From Beroe ovata (taxonomy: Eukaryota > Ctenophora > Nuda > Beroida > Beroidae), in the NCBI GenBank assembly GCA_946803715.1, contig CAMPET010000047.1:67160-94030 (forward strand): 26,871 nucleotides of DNA. Reading direction: 5' to 3'. The notes under the pieces were generated by a model. The model was not told the DNA's origin. It saw only the letters and a list, made by a program, of their open reading frames with translations, and ran no database searches. A program made the position numbers and the translations under genes. This document shows, piece by piece, positions 10,501-19,346 of this stretch; the first letter of the stretch is position 1; each line of letters opens with the position of its first letter.

Positions 10501-13500
10501 TACTCCTCGCCAAGAAGCTCTTTCTTATCGTTGATTCAGTACAAGGTAAACACAAGGAAATATTTTATGAATTTCTCCGAACAGGCGTAATATTCCGAGC
10601 TTTCCTTGAGGACCTATCTCCAGGAAACTTGTCAATTGTTTAACAATTCTAACTCACTATCCCTCACTGAAGGATTGTCAGTGTACTCATACGAGGGACG
10701 ACTCATATCCTCACCAAAGTACAACGGGCTGAGAACTGATTCACTGAATGTGAACAGTATTGCTATCAGTAGTGATACTCTAGTGCTGGTGGATAGTCGG
10801 GATAGCAGAGGTAGGATACGGGGAGTTATATTCCTAATTATTATTCATGAGAAGTAAGAAAGAGACGCATATCAGTTTGAGATATATCAATTATCCCATC
10901 ATTTATGTTCCATGATCATTTCATGAAAAAAATATTCTATTCCCGCCAACTCAACCCACCACCCCTTCCTCCCCGCAGCGTACCACGTATTTGACATCAA
11001 CACGGGCAGAGAGGTGACAGAGAAACCACTCCTCCATTCCCAGGAGATACTCAACCTGTCACTCGACCAGTTTGGCAGCACCAACGACAGGAACTTGGCG
11101 TTTGTTGATAAGAACAACGACCTGTTCTTGGTTCAGATTAGACACAGCAACCCCCTGTCTAAACTGAAAAAACTGGGTGAGTGTCCAAACTTGAAGTAGG
11201 AGAATGTGTGTGCTTGTGTATGACTGTGTGTGTGTTTGATGTGTGTCTGTGTGTGTTTGTGTGTGTTTATCTGGGTTTTCGACTGTCGTAGAGTACGTCA
11301 TCATGGCTATAGAGCCAAGAATTGTGCTTCTGTTAAACATTTGATGACTGAAATGGGGGCTGTTTCTCATTACATGATTAGGTTAACGGAGTTTAACAGA
11401 AAAACGGAACAATTTTCGATTTGGTCTTCATAATCAGTAAACACGGATATTGTACAGCTGCCAGAATAGAGGATTATCACCAGATTCCCACATGTTTAGT
11501 TTCACACAGTGGTACTAAACAGCTGTTGATCTATAATTCTCTATGCTATCCAGGCGGGATGATCACAACGCTGATGTGGCACGACACAACTAACATGTTG
11601 GCAGCCATCCAAGACGGCAGTTTCACAGTTTGGTACTACCCCAATGCTGTCTACATTGACACTGACCTCCTACCACAGAGCAAAGTCCACAAAGACGCAG
11701 GGTAAGTGTCCGTGACAAATTTTCGTGGAATAGACACTTCATAATTCATAATTTAGACTGGTAAACCCATTTCTTTACTATTTCTAAATATGGACTCCCA
11801 GTTTTGATTTCAGTGAGTTTGGGAAGAATCCTCACATAGTCAGCTTCCTGGGACATCATTGTACTCTCAGACGATCAGATGGCAGTCTTGTATCCACAGC
11901 GTGAGTTTTATACGACAAAAGCTAATGTTTTATCGAAGTCTATATGATTTATCCAATATCCATGTTGTTGACACTCCTCATCTTATGCCTCCCCCTTCCC
12001 CTCCTTACTCCCCGGTCTCTGCCAGGGTGAGCCCCTACCCTACCATCCTACAATCCTACGTGCACAAGGCTGGCTGGGAAGATGCGGTCAGATTGTGTCG
12101 GTTTGTCAAGGATCCCGCCCTCTGGGCTAGCCTGGCTGCTATGGCAACCATGGCCAAGGAACTCACCACTTCAGAGATAGCATACGCAGCCATCAACGAG
12201 GTAATGGATCGCAGAGTTAATATGCTGAATCGTCTTTCTGAACGATACAAATGTGACGTGATGCCCAACTTAAAGTTGAAATTTGTAAATCATAATGTTC
12301 TCGCTACTCCATATTTTGTTAGATTTTGCGACACTCCATTTGTCTAACCCGTCACTCCCCTACCACCAGGCTGAGAAAGTAGAGTACATCTCGTACATCA
12401 AGGAGATCTCAAACAAGGCTGCGAGAAATGCAGAAATGTCATTATTTTGTAAACAACCCGCCGAAGCGGAGGGAACCCTCCTACAAGCTGGTCTTATCTA
12501 CCGCGCCATCAGACTCAACATTGATCTTTTCAGATGGAATAGGTACAGGCATTGTTGCTGCTTGACACAATATGTACCTGAGAGCTGATACATGACTGAA
12601 ACAGAAATAGCAATATAGGATCGTTATTACGCTCAATAATTTTCGAGTCCTAATCCCGTTTGCCTGAATCTGACCCTAGTTACCCTAGTCTCCTCCATCT
12701 AAAGACATTTCCCTCCACAGAGCACTGGAGATAGCTGTGAAGCACAAGACACATGTTGATACTGTCCTTGCGTACAGGCAGAAATATCTCAGTGATTTCG
12801 GGCTGGAGGAATCAGACAACGTCTTCAATCAATACAGGTATGATCTGTAACACGGCCATGATAACTGTATCTCTGGAATGAAAAGACACGATAAGTTGCA
12901 ACGTGTGATCGTGTTTAATGAGTTTGGGCAGTGTTTCGTCGCACTTGGAGGAGTCTTCTGTTCTGTCTTTCCGTCCATCTCAGTATCGACTTGGTATCGA
13001 TGATCGTTCCTCGGCATCTCTCCTCAGTTTCGTCATAATTGTCTGACTATCCAATGATTGCAGTTATAGTAGCTCTCATCTATCCAGACACTCCCAGACA
13101 CTCCANTTAAAATAAACGCGTTTGAATCTCCCTTGCCCTGTAATTGATCTGATTTGTAACACGGCCATAATAACTGTAACTCTGGAATGTAAAGACACGA
13201 TAAGTTGCACGTGTGATCGTGTTTAATGAGTTTGGGCAGTGTTTCTCCGCAGTGTTTCTCCGCAGTGTTTCTCCGCAGTCTTCTGTTCTGTCTTTCCGTC
13301 CATCTCAGTCTTGACTTGGTATCGATGATCGTTCCTCGGCATCTCTCTTCAGTTTCGTCATCATTGTCTGACTATCCAATGATTGCAGTTATAGTAGCTC
13401 TCATCTATCCAGACACTCCCAGACACTCCACTGGTCATGTGTCACATGAGTCTGTGATAGAGTCACGTGATCCAATGTTTGCAAACAGAGACGTCTCACC

Positions 13501-14822
13501 CAAACCCATGTCTTGTCTTGCTGTTGTCTACCCATAAGCTGGTCTCGCATTTCCACTGTTAATTGAGTAGGTACGTCGACCACACTATTTATACCACTTC
13601 ACATGACATATTAATCCATCTTCTGTATCTACAATCATCTTTTTTGTCATCCAGATCAAGAATCCTATCAAATCGCAACATTCACGTTCAAAAATCATGT
13701 TCCTCGATTTCTTCAAGTCGATTTTCCTCTGCAAGTTTCGACAGTACTTCAAGATGAAGAAGAAGCTGGGACAGGGTGCATTTGGCAAAGTGTATCTCGT
13801 TTCCCGGAAAAAGGATTCCTGTGAACTCGCCACCAAGATTCTCACCAAATCCCGAGTATCTCACCTTACTGACTCTGCAACAGAGGGGCTAATTCCCCTG
13901 GAGATAGACTGTGTCAACGGACTCCGACATAGGAATGTGGTGTGTGTGCAGGGCTACATGGAGCTACCCTTCCACTGGGTGATTGTGATGGAATACTGTT
14001 CGTCCAGTGTCGACCTCTTCGACTTCATTTCTCATCGGGGACCTCTCAGAGAGGACCTGGCCCGTCACATCTTCGTCCAGCTTCACGCTGGTGTTTCGTA
14101 CTGTCTCTCAGCTGGGGTAGACCACAGGGACATCAAGGATGAGAACATCCTCATCAATGTGGTCGACCACTCCATCAAACTCATCGATTTCGGGTCAGCG
14201 TCCCGATTCCATGAACACACTCCCTACACATACGCCAGGGGAACGTCCATCTGTCTACCACCTGAATACCACACATCTGGTACCTACTACCCTCTCGATG
14301 CCACAATTTGGGCATACGGATGCCTCCTCTACAAGATGGTCCAGGGATGCCACCCGTTCAGTGACTACACGGAGATCGTGAAAAACCGGCCGAATATACA
14401 CTTTGTCTCCATCGAGTGTAAGGACTTCCTGAGGATGTGTCTCGTCAAGAATCCCAAGTGGAGGATAGACTTTGCCAGTATCTCAGCTCATCCTTGGTGT
14501 TGTGATGATGATGACAATGAGTTCGCATCATGATGACGTCATGATCTTATGTTCTGCGTTGTGGCAGATTATTGGTGACAAAGACAGTTTATAGGATTCA
14601 TTTTATTTGATACCTTTTTTTGTAATTTCCATAACTTTTATCATCCTGTATACATTGTTTACTGTTTAGTGAGGAATCGAGCTATTCAAATGAACTTCAA
14701 TGTGTAATGCTTATTTTGAGCGCCTATGACATTCCTTTCGTTTCAGCAAAGAGATATCTGTCGATTGGACAACCATTCAGAACAAAATTAACATGGAGTT
14801 GGAGAATGAGCGAGGGAAATAA
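7548..14822 (+). CDS. IFT80: Intraflagellar transport protein 80 (IFT80), 18 exons
   Basis: IFT80 is a peripheral IFT-B subunit with two WD40 propellers and a helical C-terminus, needed for anterograde transport in cilia. Exons: 7548-7642, 7932-8092, 8229-8321, 8454-8540, 8687-8796, 8990-9056, 9282-9442, 9903-10070, 10196-10277, 10393-10545, 10673-10810, 10979-11176, 11554-11701, 11814-11900, 12026-12200, 12370-12542, 12721-12837, 14747-14822. All use GT-AG introns with matching phase and give 762 codons plus TAA, against 777 residues in human. Landmarks are VSCVGWT near the start, [52 protein letters not shown]-like [10 protein letters not shown], and [10 protein letters not shown]. The last small exon (KEISVDW) aligns with the human YAEGLQIDW region. 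The start was chosen because MKFKVSL matches the family start. The 1.9-kb last intron carries a kinase gene, and intron 1 carries an X-box. A polyadenylation signal follows at 14895. Confidence 0.95.
7736..7749. promoter_or_regulatory. RFX X-box in IFT80 intron 1
   Basis: GTTTCCATAGAAAC matches every position of the X-box consensus RYYNYYATRRNRAC bound by RFX factors, which control ciliary genes in animals. It lies in intron 1, about 190 bp after the start codon, and is followed by CCAAT motifs at 7872 and 7881 and a CpG-rich patch near 7820-7845. The match is seen directly; function and target (IFT80, or a downstream alternative promoter) are inferred. Confidence 0.65.
7872..7885 (+). promoter_or_regulatory. 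Paired CCAAT motifs in IFT80 intron 1
   Basis: Two CCAAT pentamers begin at 7872 and 7881, the second in the NF-Y-preferred context ACCAATCAG. They lie about 130 bp downstream of the X-box and 50 bp before exon 2. NF-Y and RFX sites often occur together in animal promoters, so this may be an intronic promoter or enhancer. Confidence 0.45.
8546..8602. repeat. (CA)n microsatellite interrupted by N, IFT80 intron 4
   Basis: Two runs of CA dinucleotides (8546-8569 and 8584-8602) flank a short interruption and a single N at 8583. The repeat length is probably uncertain in the assembly. It lies between the exons ending at 8540 and starting at 8687 and does not disturb the coding sequence. Confidence 0.9.
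11212..11270. repeat. Impure (TG)n microsatellite, IFT80 intron 12
   Basis: A run of TG dinucleotides broken by TT, CT and AT steps lies just after the splice donor at 11177. UG runs near donors can bind CELF or TDP-43-type factors in animals, but no role can be shown from sequence. Confidence 0.8.
12846..13430 (+). repeat. Diverged tandem duplication in the last IFT80 intron
   Basis: Copy 1 is 12846-13105 and copy 2 is 13155-13430. They share long identical blocks, such as the 3' ends reading CCAGACACTCCCAGACACTCCA, with scattered substitutions and indels. Copy 1 ends exactly at a single N (13106). Copy 2 is longer because of an internal 13-bp triplication. Together with the copy boundary at N this suggests either a true intronic duplication or two haplotypes laid end to end in the assembly. 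The block begins only 8 bp after the exon 17 splice junction. Confidence 0.88.
13237..13278 (+). repeat. 13-bp tandem triplication inside copy 2
   Basis: CAGTGTTTCTCCG is repeated three times head-to-tail. The corresponding place in copy 1 (near 12935) has one diverged unit followed by unrelated bases, so the expansion is specific to copy 2. Confidence 0.8.
13697..14533 (+). CDS. PIM-like Ser/Thr protein kinase, single exon, nested in IFT80 intron 17
   Basis: The 278-residue ORF is a near-minimal kinase domain of the CAMK/PIM type. Visible elements are a glycine loop GQGAFGKV (residues 25-32), the ATP-anchoring lysine in ATKIL (K47), the helix-C glutamate (E69), [10 protein letters not shown] (106-115), catalytic HRDIKDEN (143-150), DFG (164-166) and PPE (188-190) in place of [23 protein letters not shown] and PPE are a typical PIM set, so I expect a constitutively active-type cytosolic kinase. 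All catalytic residues are present. M1 at 13697 is preferred because RQYFKM before the glycine loop matches the PIM N-lobe entry; M20 at 13754 would cut this. The C-terminus ends in an acidic DDDDNE tail. It lies wholly inside the last IFT80 intron on the same strand and has no introns, which suggests a retrocopy or an intron-poor family. A CACGTG E-box lies upstream near 13464. No clear AATAAA follows. Confidence 0.85.
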   Translation: MFLDFFKSIFLCKFRQYFKMKKKLGQGAFGKVYLVSRKKDSCELATKILTKSRVSHLTDSATEGLIPLEIDCVNGLRHRNVVCVQGYMELPFHWVIVMEYCSSSVDLFDFISHRGPLREDLARHIFVQLHAGVSYCLSAGVDHRDIKDENILINVVDHSIKLIDFGSASRFHEHTPYTYARGTSICLPPEYHTSGTYYPLDATIWAYGCLLYKMVQGCHPFSDYTEIVKNRPNIHFVSIECKDFLRMCLVKNPKWRIDFASISAHPWCCDDDDNEFAS

Positions 14823-14829
14823 AGGGATC

Positions 14830-14843
14830 GTTGCCAAGGAGAC
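14830..14843. promoter_or_regulatory. Near-match X-box just after the IFT80 stop
   Basis: GTTGCCAAGGAGAC matches 13 of 14 positions of the X-box consensus (A instead of T in the centre). It begins 8 bp after the IFT80 stop, in the 3' UTR. It could be a chance match, or a proximal element for the next gene downstream. Confidence 0.25.
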
Positions 14844-14894
14844 CGAGTTTTTCATATGCCAAGTGAGAGTTTCTCCATCCTGATCCAGGAGAAG

Positions 14895-14900
14895 AATAAA
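14895..14900 (+). terminator. IFT80 polyadenylation signal
   Basis: A canonical AATAAA lies 73 bp after the IFT80 TAA, at a normal distance for a short 3' UTR. It supports 14747-14822 as the true terminal exon. Confidence 0.7.
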
Positions 14901-15322
14901 GCATCCCGCCAAGTCATTGTCAGAAATGAACAAAATCATGAACTTTAGGCCGGATATTTGTTTTCTGTTTCCACCATGAGGACAATTATAGTTGCTGGCA
15001 ATCCGCGCAGCGTGCTGGTCATGATGCTTTGCGTTTTTTCTGTATTTTATGTTTATTTGAAGGACTTAATTTCGTGAAGGCCACTTCACAATCCAATTTC
15101 ATGGGCTGAACAGATAAGAGCCTTTTTGAAATTGATATATTTGTGTGCCATTGCAATACAGATGTGCAACTGTTTCCAATTTTATCGTTGACATTTGCTA
15201 TTTGCTTTGTTTTCCTCTATCCAAAAGGGCAAATTAAATGCCCATTCCATATCATCTTCATAATAGCCACCTTCTTCCTGTCCCTGTAACAGCTCTCACT
15301 CCCTCAGAATGAATAGCATGTC
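14901..15322. other. Intergenic, no gene seen
   Basis: AT-rich sequence between the IFT80 polyadenylation signal and the first proposed exon of the next plus-strand model. No exon or repeat was recognised. An in-frame stop at 15314 closes the frame upstream of the proposed start at 15323. Confidence 0.5.
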
Positions 15323-17003
15323 ATGATCCCAGGTCAAAACGCAATCATGCTGAGAAATCAAGTTTCATATCAACTCCAACTCCAAGGTAAATCAACTCAC
15401 ACTGCAACATGACCAACTCACTTGTATAGTGATACCGATATCTATACCTGCTGTCACCGAACATCAGTATTCTGCTAGCTATACCTGATGCTGGCTCCTA
15501 GTTCCTACTCTACATACTTATTCCTGCTCAATCAAGCATCTTCTCCCACAGAGCACACTGTCACACCCTCCCCGACTGGGAGAGTTCCATCTGCAGCACA
15601 GGGGAGTCCTGGCAATGAGCCAAGTCCCTCCTCAGTCCAGTCTGACAACTCATCCACACCGGAGTCAGTGAGCACACCTCACCGAACACCCCTAGCAACA
15701 CCCCTAGCAACACCACGCATGACTCCGCTGACCACGCCCCTGACCACGCCTCACATCACACCATCCTCCACACCAGGCTGCAGCCCTGCTACCACTAGTG
15801 TCATCCCTCTTGATAAGTGTGAGTCATATAAACCCCACTCTGTACTCTTAAATCTGTACTGAATTTTATATTTGACTTTTAAACTTTGACAATTCAACCA
15901 GAAACTGGCCATAGGCTGTCAACCTGATCTTGATCCTATTAGGTTGATCTCCCTCCCCAGCAGGGAAGCCCTCACACCGCACAGTGGCCAAACAACACAA
16001 TATCAATATGGCGTCACTCATACACAACATCAGATCAAAACAACTCCCATATCACCGACCAGGCACACACTCCAAGGTGATTGGTTGTCATGACAACGAG
16101 CTCAGCCAATCACGTTGCAGCACCTTGTCTGTCAACCAATCAGATGACCGCCCACAGGTCAGTAAGTGTACTGACGTATTCGAATTCAATGACACTGATA
16201 AACCCAGCCACAGAACTAACCCAGCCTCCCATTTCAAATCTCAGTTCAAACTCAAAATTATGAGAGTCACCAAGTGAGATCATTACCCTTATGGATATTT
16301 CTAGTTTTCCGTCCGCCTAAAGAATGAAGAGAATTTTTTGCAAAACTTCGAATTATGGTCTCATAATAATCACATTTTCATATTTCATATTCAATCTCTT
16401 AATTTCTAGAACAATGATAGTGTGCGGCTAAAATATAGAGTTAGCATATTATTGTTAAATCTACTAGAACCTAACATAAAGTACCGTGTAAAAAAGGTAA
16501 AAACATTATTACATGGCAATATGGCAATGATATTTCCATAGTTTTTGATGTAAAATCACTATATTTCATCCATCCAACTTCGTCAAGATAAAGAATAACC
16601 GAAATTTGATAGAATGAAATGATTTGAAAAATCATAAATACCAGTCCATCTCTCACACTTCATAATGGAGTTTAATTCTTCCCACAACCGATAGTAACAT
16701 GGCAACGCGTTACGTGTAACCAAGCAACGCATCACGCGTTACCAGCAACGCATCACGCGCCACATCATCCAATATATATCCTGTTTCCCACAACTGTTAT
16801 GTAGTGCGGAGTAGTCCAAATATTGAAGTATTGTCCGCGAAAGATGGAGCAGCAGTATATATGAGCCGCTACCAGGATTAGGATATCTACTTCGTCCGGC
16901 AGCGGCAAGGTGGTCTCCTATTGGAGGACATGTTACCATGACACCAGGTGGTATCCGTGGTAACCGTCAACCCCAACCGGAGGGGAGCAGTGTCCGTGTG
17001 TGA
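15323..17003 (+). CDS. Tentative Ser/Thr/Pro-rich protein, spliced gene of unknown function
   Basis: I do not recognise this gene. Proposed exons are 15323-15386 (MIPGQNAIM, second M at 15347), 15552-15818, 15961-16161 and 16876-17003. Junctions are phase-consistent: 15386/15552 rejoin a Glu codon, 15818/15961 a Ser codon, 16161/16876 an Arg codon. Donors GTAAAT, GTGAGT and GTAAGT are good. Exon 2 is dominated by Ser/Thr/Pro with a TPLATPLATP-type repeat run, typical of disordered, proline-directed phosphorylation regions. Exon 3 encodes a basic segment (NMASLIHNIRSKQLPY) that looks more ordered. Exon 3 could instead end at 16076 or 16157. The acceptor at 15960/15963 is a CAGCAG tandem. The last exon is the weakest, since its acceptor lacks a pyrimidine tract. 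The model would end 73 bp from the end of an opposing minus-strand model. Confidence 0.42.
15958..15963 (+). promoter_or_regulatory. NAGNAG tandem splice acceptor
   Basis: CAGCAG follows the pyrimidine tract CTCCCTCCC. Use of the first AG gives Ser-Gly-Lys and of the second gives Trp-Lys at the junction; both keep frame with the exon ending at 15818. Such tandem acceptors often give both isoforms. Confidence 0.5.
16079..16140. promoter_or_regulatory. Palindromic X-box flanked by CCAAT motifs
   Basis: GTTGTCATGACAAC at 16084-16097 is a perfect 14-bp palindrome and matches all 14 positions of the RFX X-box consensus. ATTGG (reverse CCAAT) lies directly before it at 16080, and CCAAT motifs follow near 16106 and 16136. 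This is the layout of an RFX/NF-Y module. It overlaps the tentative third exon of the plus-strand model, or lies in its intron if that exon ends at 16076. Which transcript it would control is unclear. Confidence 0.5.
16278..16700. other. Non-coding AT-rich stretch
   Basis: No exon or repeat was recognised here. If the tentative plus-strand gene is correct this is its last intron. Several in-frame stops interrupt all frames. Confidence 0.5.
16702..16763. repeat. 21-bp tandem repeat, three copies
   Basis: Three head-to-tail units at about 16702-16722, 16723-16743 and 16744-16763 share the pattern AGCAACGCATCACGCGTTACC, with the first unit most diverged. Each contains CACGCG or ACGCG cores, making a local cluster of CpG-rich binding-site-like motifs. 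Confidence 0.85.
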
Positions 17004-17076
17004 CACTGCGATATGCTGTCTCGTATTATAGGGTGTGTCTGCAGACTCTTGTGTTGCCCTATCTCGCGTTGTCTGT

Positions 17077-19346
17077 TCACTGCATAGCCCCGTATTTGGA
17101 TAGTGCTCCACCAACACCAGAGCCAGCTGAAACAATGCGAGTGTTTTAGTTCATCAATCAATGATCGGGTTCGCTAGCCCCAGTGGGAATAGAGTCAGGG
17201 TTTCACCTAGGAACGAGGTTAGAAACCAGCCCACTCTGCTCTTATCCTCTCAAGTTTTTTGCAAAATTCCGCACTCGAAATTGAATTTCATAATTCATGT
17301 CCATTATCCATAAACGTCAAAAATTCAATAATGCAAAGGTTTATAAATAGCGCGTTCATAATCGGGTTATGAGTTGAAAAATCGATTTAAAATCAAATCA
17401 AAAGCAAATAGTTTTTTTTTCTATTCTTAGATTTTTGTTATGGGTACAGAAATGAAATCATCCCGACTCATATGGCGCCGAGGGGATGAAAGATAATAAC
17501 AATCTTTTCATAGAAATATCCAAGGACCATTATAATTACGCTAGCAGTAGCAAGAGAATATGATGATAAGGATCGCTAATTTTTGAGATCATCCGGATTC
17601 AAGTCCTGATGGGATTTGCGGCATCGTTTGCAATTTTTATCAGACCTATTCTCATGAATTAGTGCTCAATTTGATTATTGTGAGAAATTTTGGATCAAGA
17701 ATCGCGGTTGTCTGGTTTGTACTAAATAAACAACTCTCGATAACCGGTTAGACTGGAAAACTTTCTTGTATTTTCTCGGCGAAATGGCCCTATTCCATCA
17801 ACTAATCTACGTCATAAGCACTTTCCCGCCAAAAGTGCCACGTTGTCCCTGATAGAATCTGTAACGACTGGAAATGGAAAAGTGCCAAGTTGACGCCTTG
17901 CTATCCATCAATCTGAATTCTCAATTTCATAATTGCCATGCACTAACCATTAGTCATAGTGGCAGGTTTAGCGGTAGCAGGCGAGGCGGCAGCGAGGATT
18001 TGTGGTGTTTTGAGAGCCCCCGCGGCTGCATTGGCTACTGCTGAGCCAGCCCTCCCAGCCAGAATATTCCCATCAGATCCCTGGGGAGGGGTCAAGTTAA
18101 TATCTCATATCATAATCTTGGGGTAATTGGAAATGGTACAAAATATGGAAATTGAGTCGATTCGGGGCATGTGTCATAAACTTTTTCGTCTGAGAGTGAG
18201 AGTATGTGTGAGTCTTAATGGTGTTTTAGGAAGATGCATGCATGAGTGCGTAAGTCTGACGAGTTGAGTTGAAGAATAGTAAGAAGATTTTGCATTTGTG
18301 GAATTTAAGGCAAAAGTCCCTTATCCATCATCTTCTTCAGAATTCAGGTTTTTGATCATAATTTCTGTCCTATATCTACGCATTCTGAAGAATTAGGATA
18401 AGAGACTATATGATTGCCAGCAGGGTCATGCCTTTTTCTACTCATTGGGTGTAAAAATACCAGCTACAATTTTGTCATAAACAAGTTTATGTTTTATCTA
18501 TCGTGTAGCTTGTTAACTGGCATATTTACCCAAATATGGCAGTCCTTGACCATAACCATTCTAACAGTGCAGAACCATGTCATGAACCATCAACATACAC
18601 TTACAGTGATCAGGGGGCTTCATTCAGTATACATTTGGTGTAGTGTATGTCTCATGCTGTGGCATGGGTGCATGAGTGCATGGAGGAGAGTGCACGTGCA
18701 GTTCACAATGCATGTGCTGGTGATGGTCAAGGACTGTACCGTGAGTATATAAGAGCGTGACATACTTTCCCTCTGAAGTCCTATCAATACTGACAGCACT
18801 GCACTCAGCTGAGATCAGCTGAGCCGCGCTCAGTCTAGCATTGAGACTAATGAACACGTGAGTGGGCTCGTGTAGAGTCCTACCAATACCTGTCTGGAGA
18901 TACCAGACATGGGGCATTGGGACTAATGACATACAGATACAACGCAACCAATCGCTTGGTGCTGAAACGGTGGATCCGATAAGAAAAACAGGCTTAAAAC
19001 AGCGGCAGGGAACTAAAAGGCGAAATGCTTTTCCTAAATAGGCCGTATTGCCGAGAAAATAATAGGCCAAAACATAGTTGCATAAAGAAGGAAACTAGGG
19101 AGTCCTTCATATGGCAGCTGAAACTGGTTATCAGAGATTGGGCGAGAAGCAACGAACTTTCCAGAGCTTAAATTTTAACCTTTTTGGGATTAAGTATCAT
19201 ATCAAGTTTCGTATAGGATCTGAGTGTACAAGATTATAGTGACCGTTGCTATGCAAAGACGGTCTTAGCTTTGATCTAACCTTGCCGGCAAAGAACGTAG
19301 TCCAAGAAGACTTCTTTTTATCGTCGTGTAGGCGATCCAGAGATCC
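17077..19346 (-). CDS. Tentative 3' exons of an unrecognised minus-strand gene
   Basis: I do not recognise this gene. Three minus-strand exons read 19346-19281 (GSLDRLHDDKKKSSW...FFAGK), 18080-17948 (alanine-rich, containing GSDGNILAGRAGSAVANAAA and KTPQIL) and 17126-17077 (AGSGVGGALSKYGAMQ then TGA). Phases agree: 0 at the first junction, and a shared Ala codon at the second. Acceptors TATTCGCAG, CCCCTCCCCAG and TTGTTTCAG are good, as are donors GTTAGA and GTTAGT. Only one minus frame is open in the 18080-17948 exon. A competing open plus frame exists there, hydrophobic and without good splice borders. Upstream exons were not found. The protein tail would be low-complexity and Gly/Ala-rich, with no visible domain. 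Confidence 0.35.
17949..19280. other. Stretch with small repeats, no confident gene
   Basis: Apart from the tentative minus-strand exon at 17948-18080, no exon was supported. Visible structure includes a gapped inverted pair, CTTATCC...TTCTTCAGAAT near 18318-18341 with ATTCTGAAGAATTAGGATAAG near 18384-18404, and a 14-bp perfect inverted repeat 18541-18554/18723-18736. There are also GCATG-rich short motifs near 18230 and 18655-18715. A 148-codon minus open frame (18624-19070) resembles no family and is cysteine/histidine-rich by composition only. Confidence 0.5.
18541..18736. repeat. 14-bp perfect inverted repeat, 168-bp spacer
   Basis: CAGTCCTTGACCAT at 18541-18554 is the exact reverse complement of ATGGTCAAGGACTG at 18723-18736. 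The spacer has no coding signal. It could be the termini of a small non-autonomous element, but no target-site duplication was evident. Confidence 0.7.

Noticed and set aside
12136-12149. GCTGCTATGGCAAC matches the X-box consensus
   Set aside because: It lies in IFT80 coding exon 15 and is explained by the codons for Ala-Ala-Met-Ala-Thr; no other regulatory sign is nearby.
16739-17161. Several overlapping minus-strand open frames across a CpG-rich stretch
   Set aside because: Stop codons are scarce because of base composition; only the 17126-17077 segment fits a phase-consistent exon.
17951-18110. Hydrophobic plus-strand open frame
   Set aside because: It runs through good minus-strand splice sites and lacks its own; the minus reading joins in phase with neighbours.
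18624-19070. 148-codon minus-strand open frame
   Set aside because: No family resemblance, no splice context, and His/Cys richness explained by GCATG-rich DNA.
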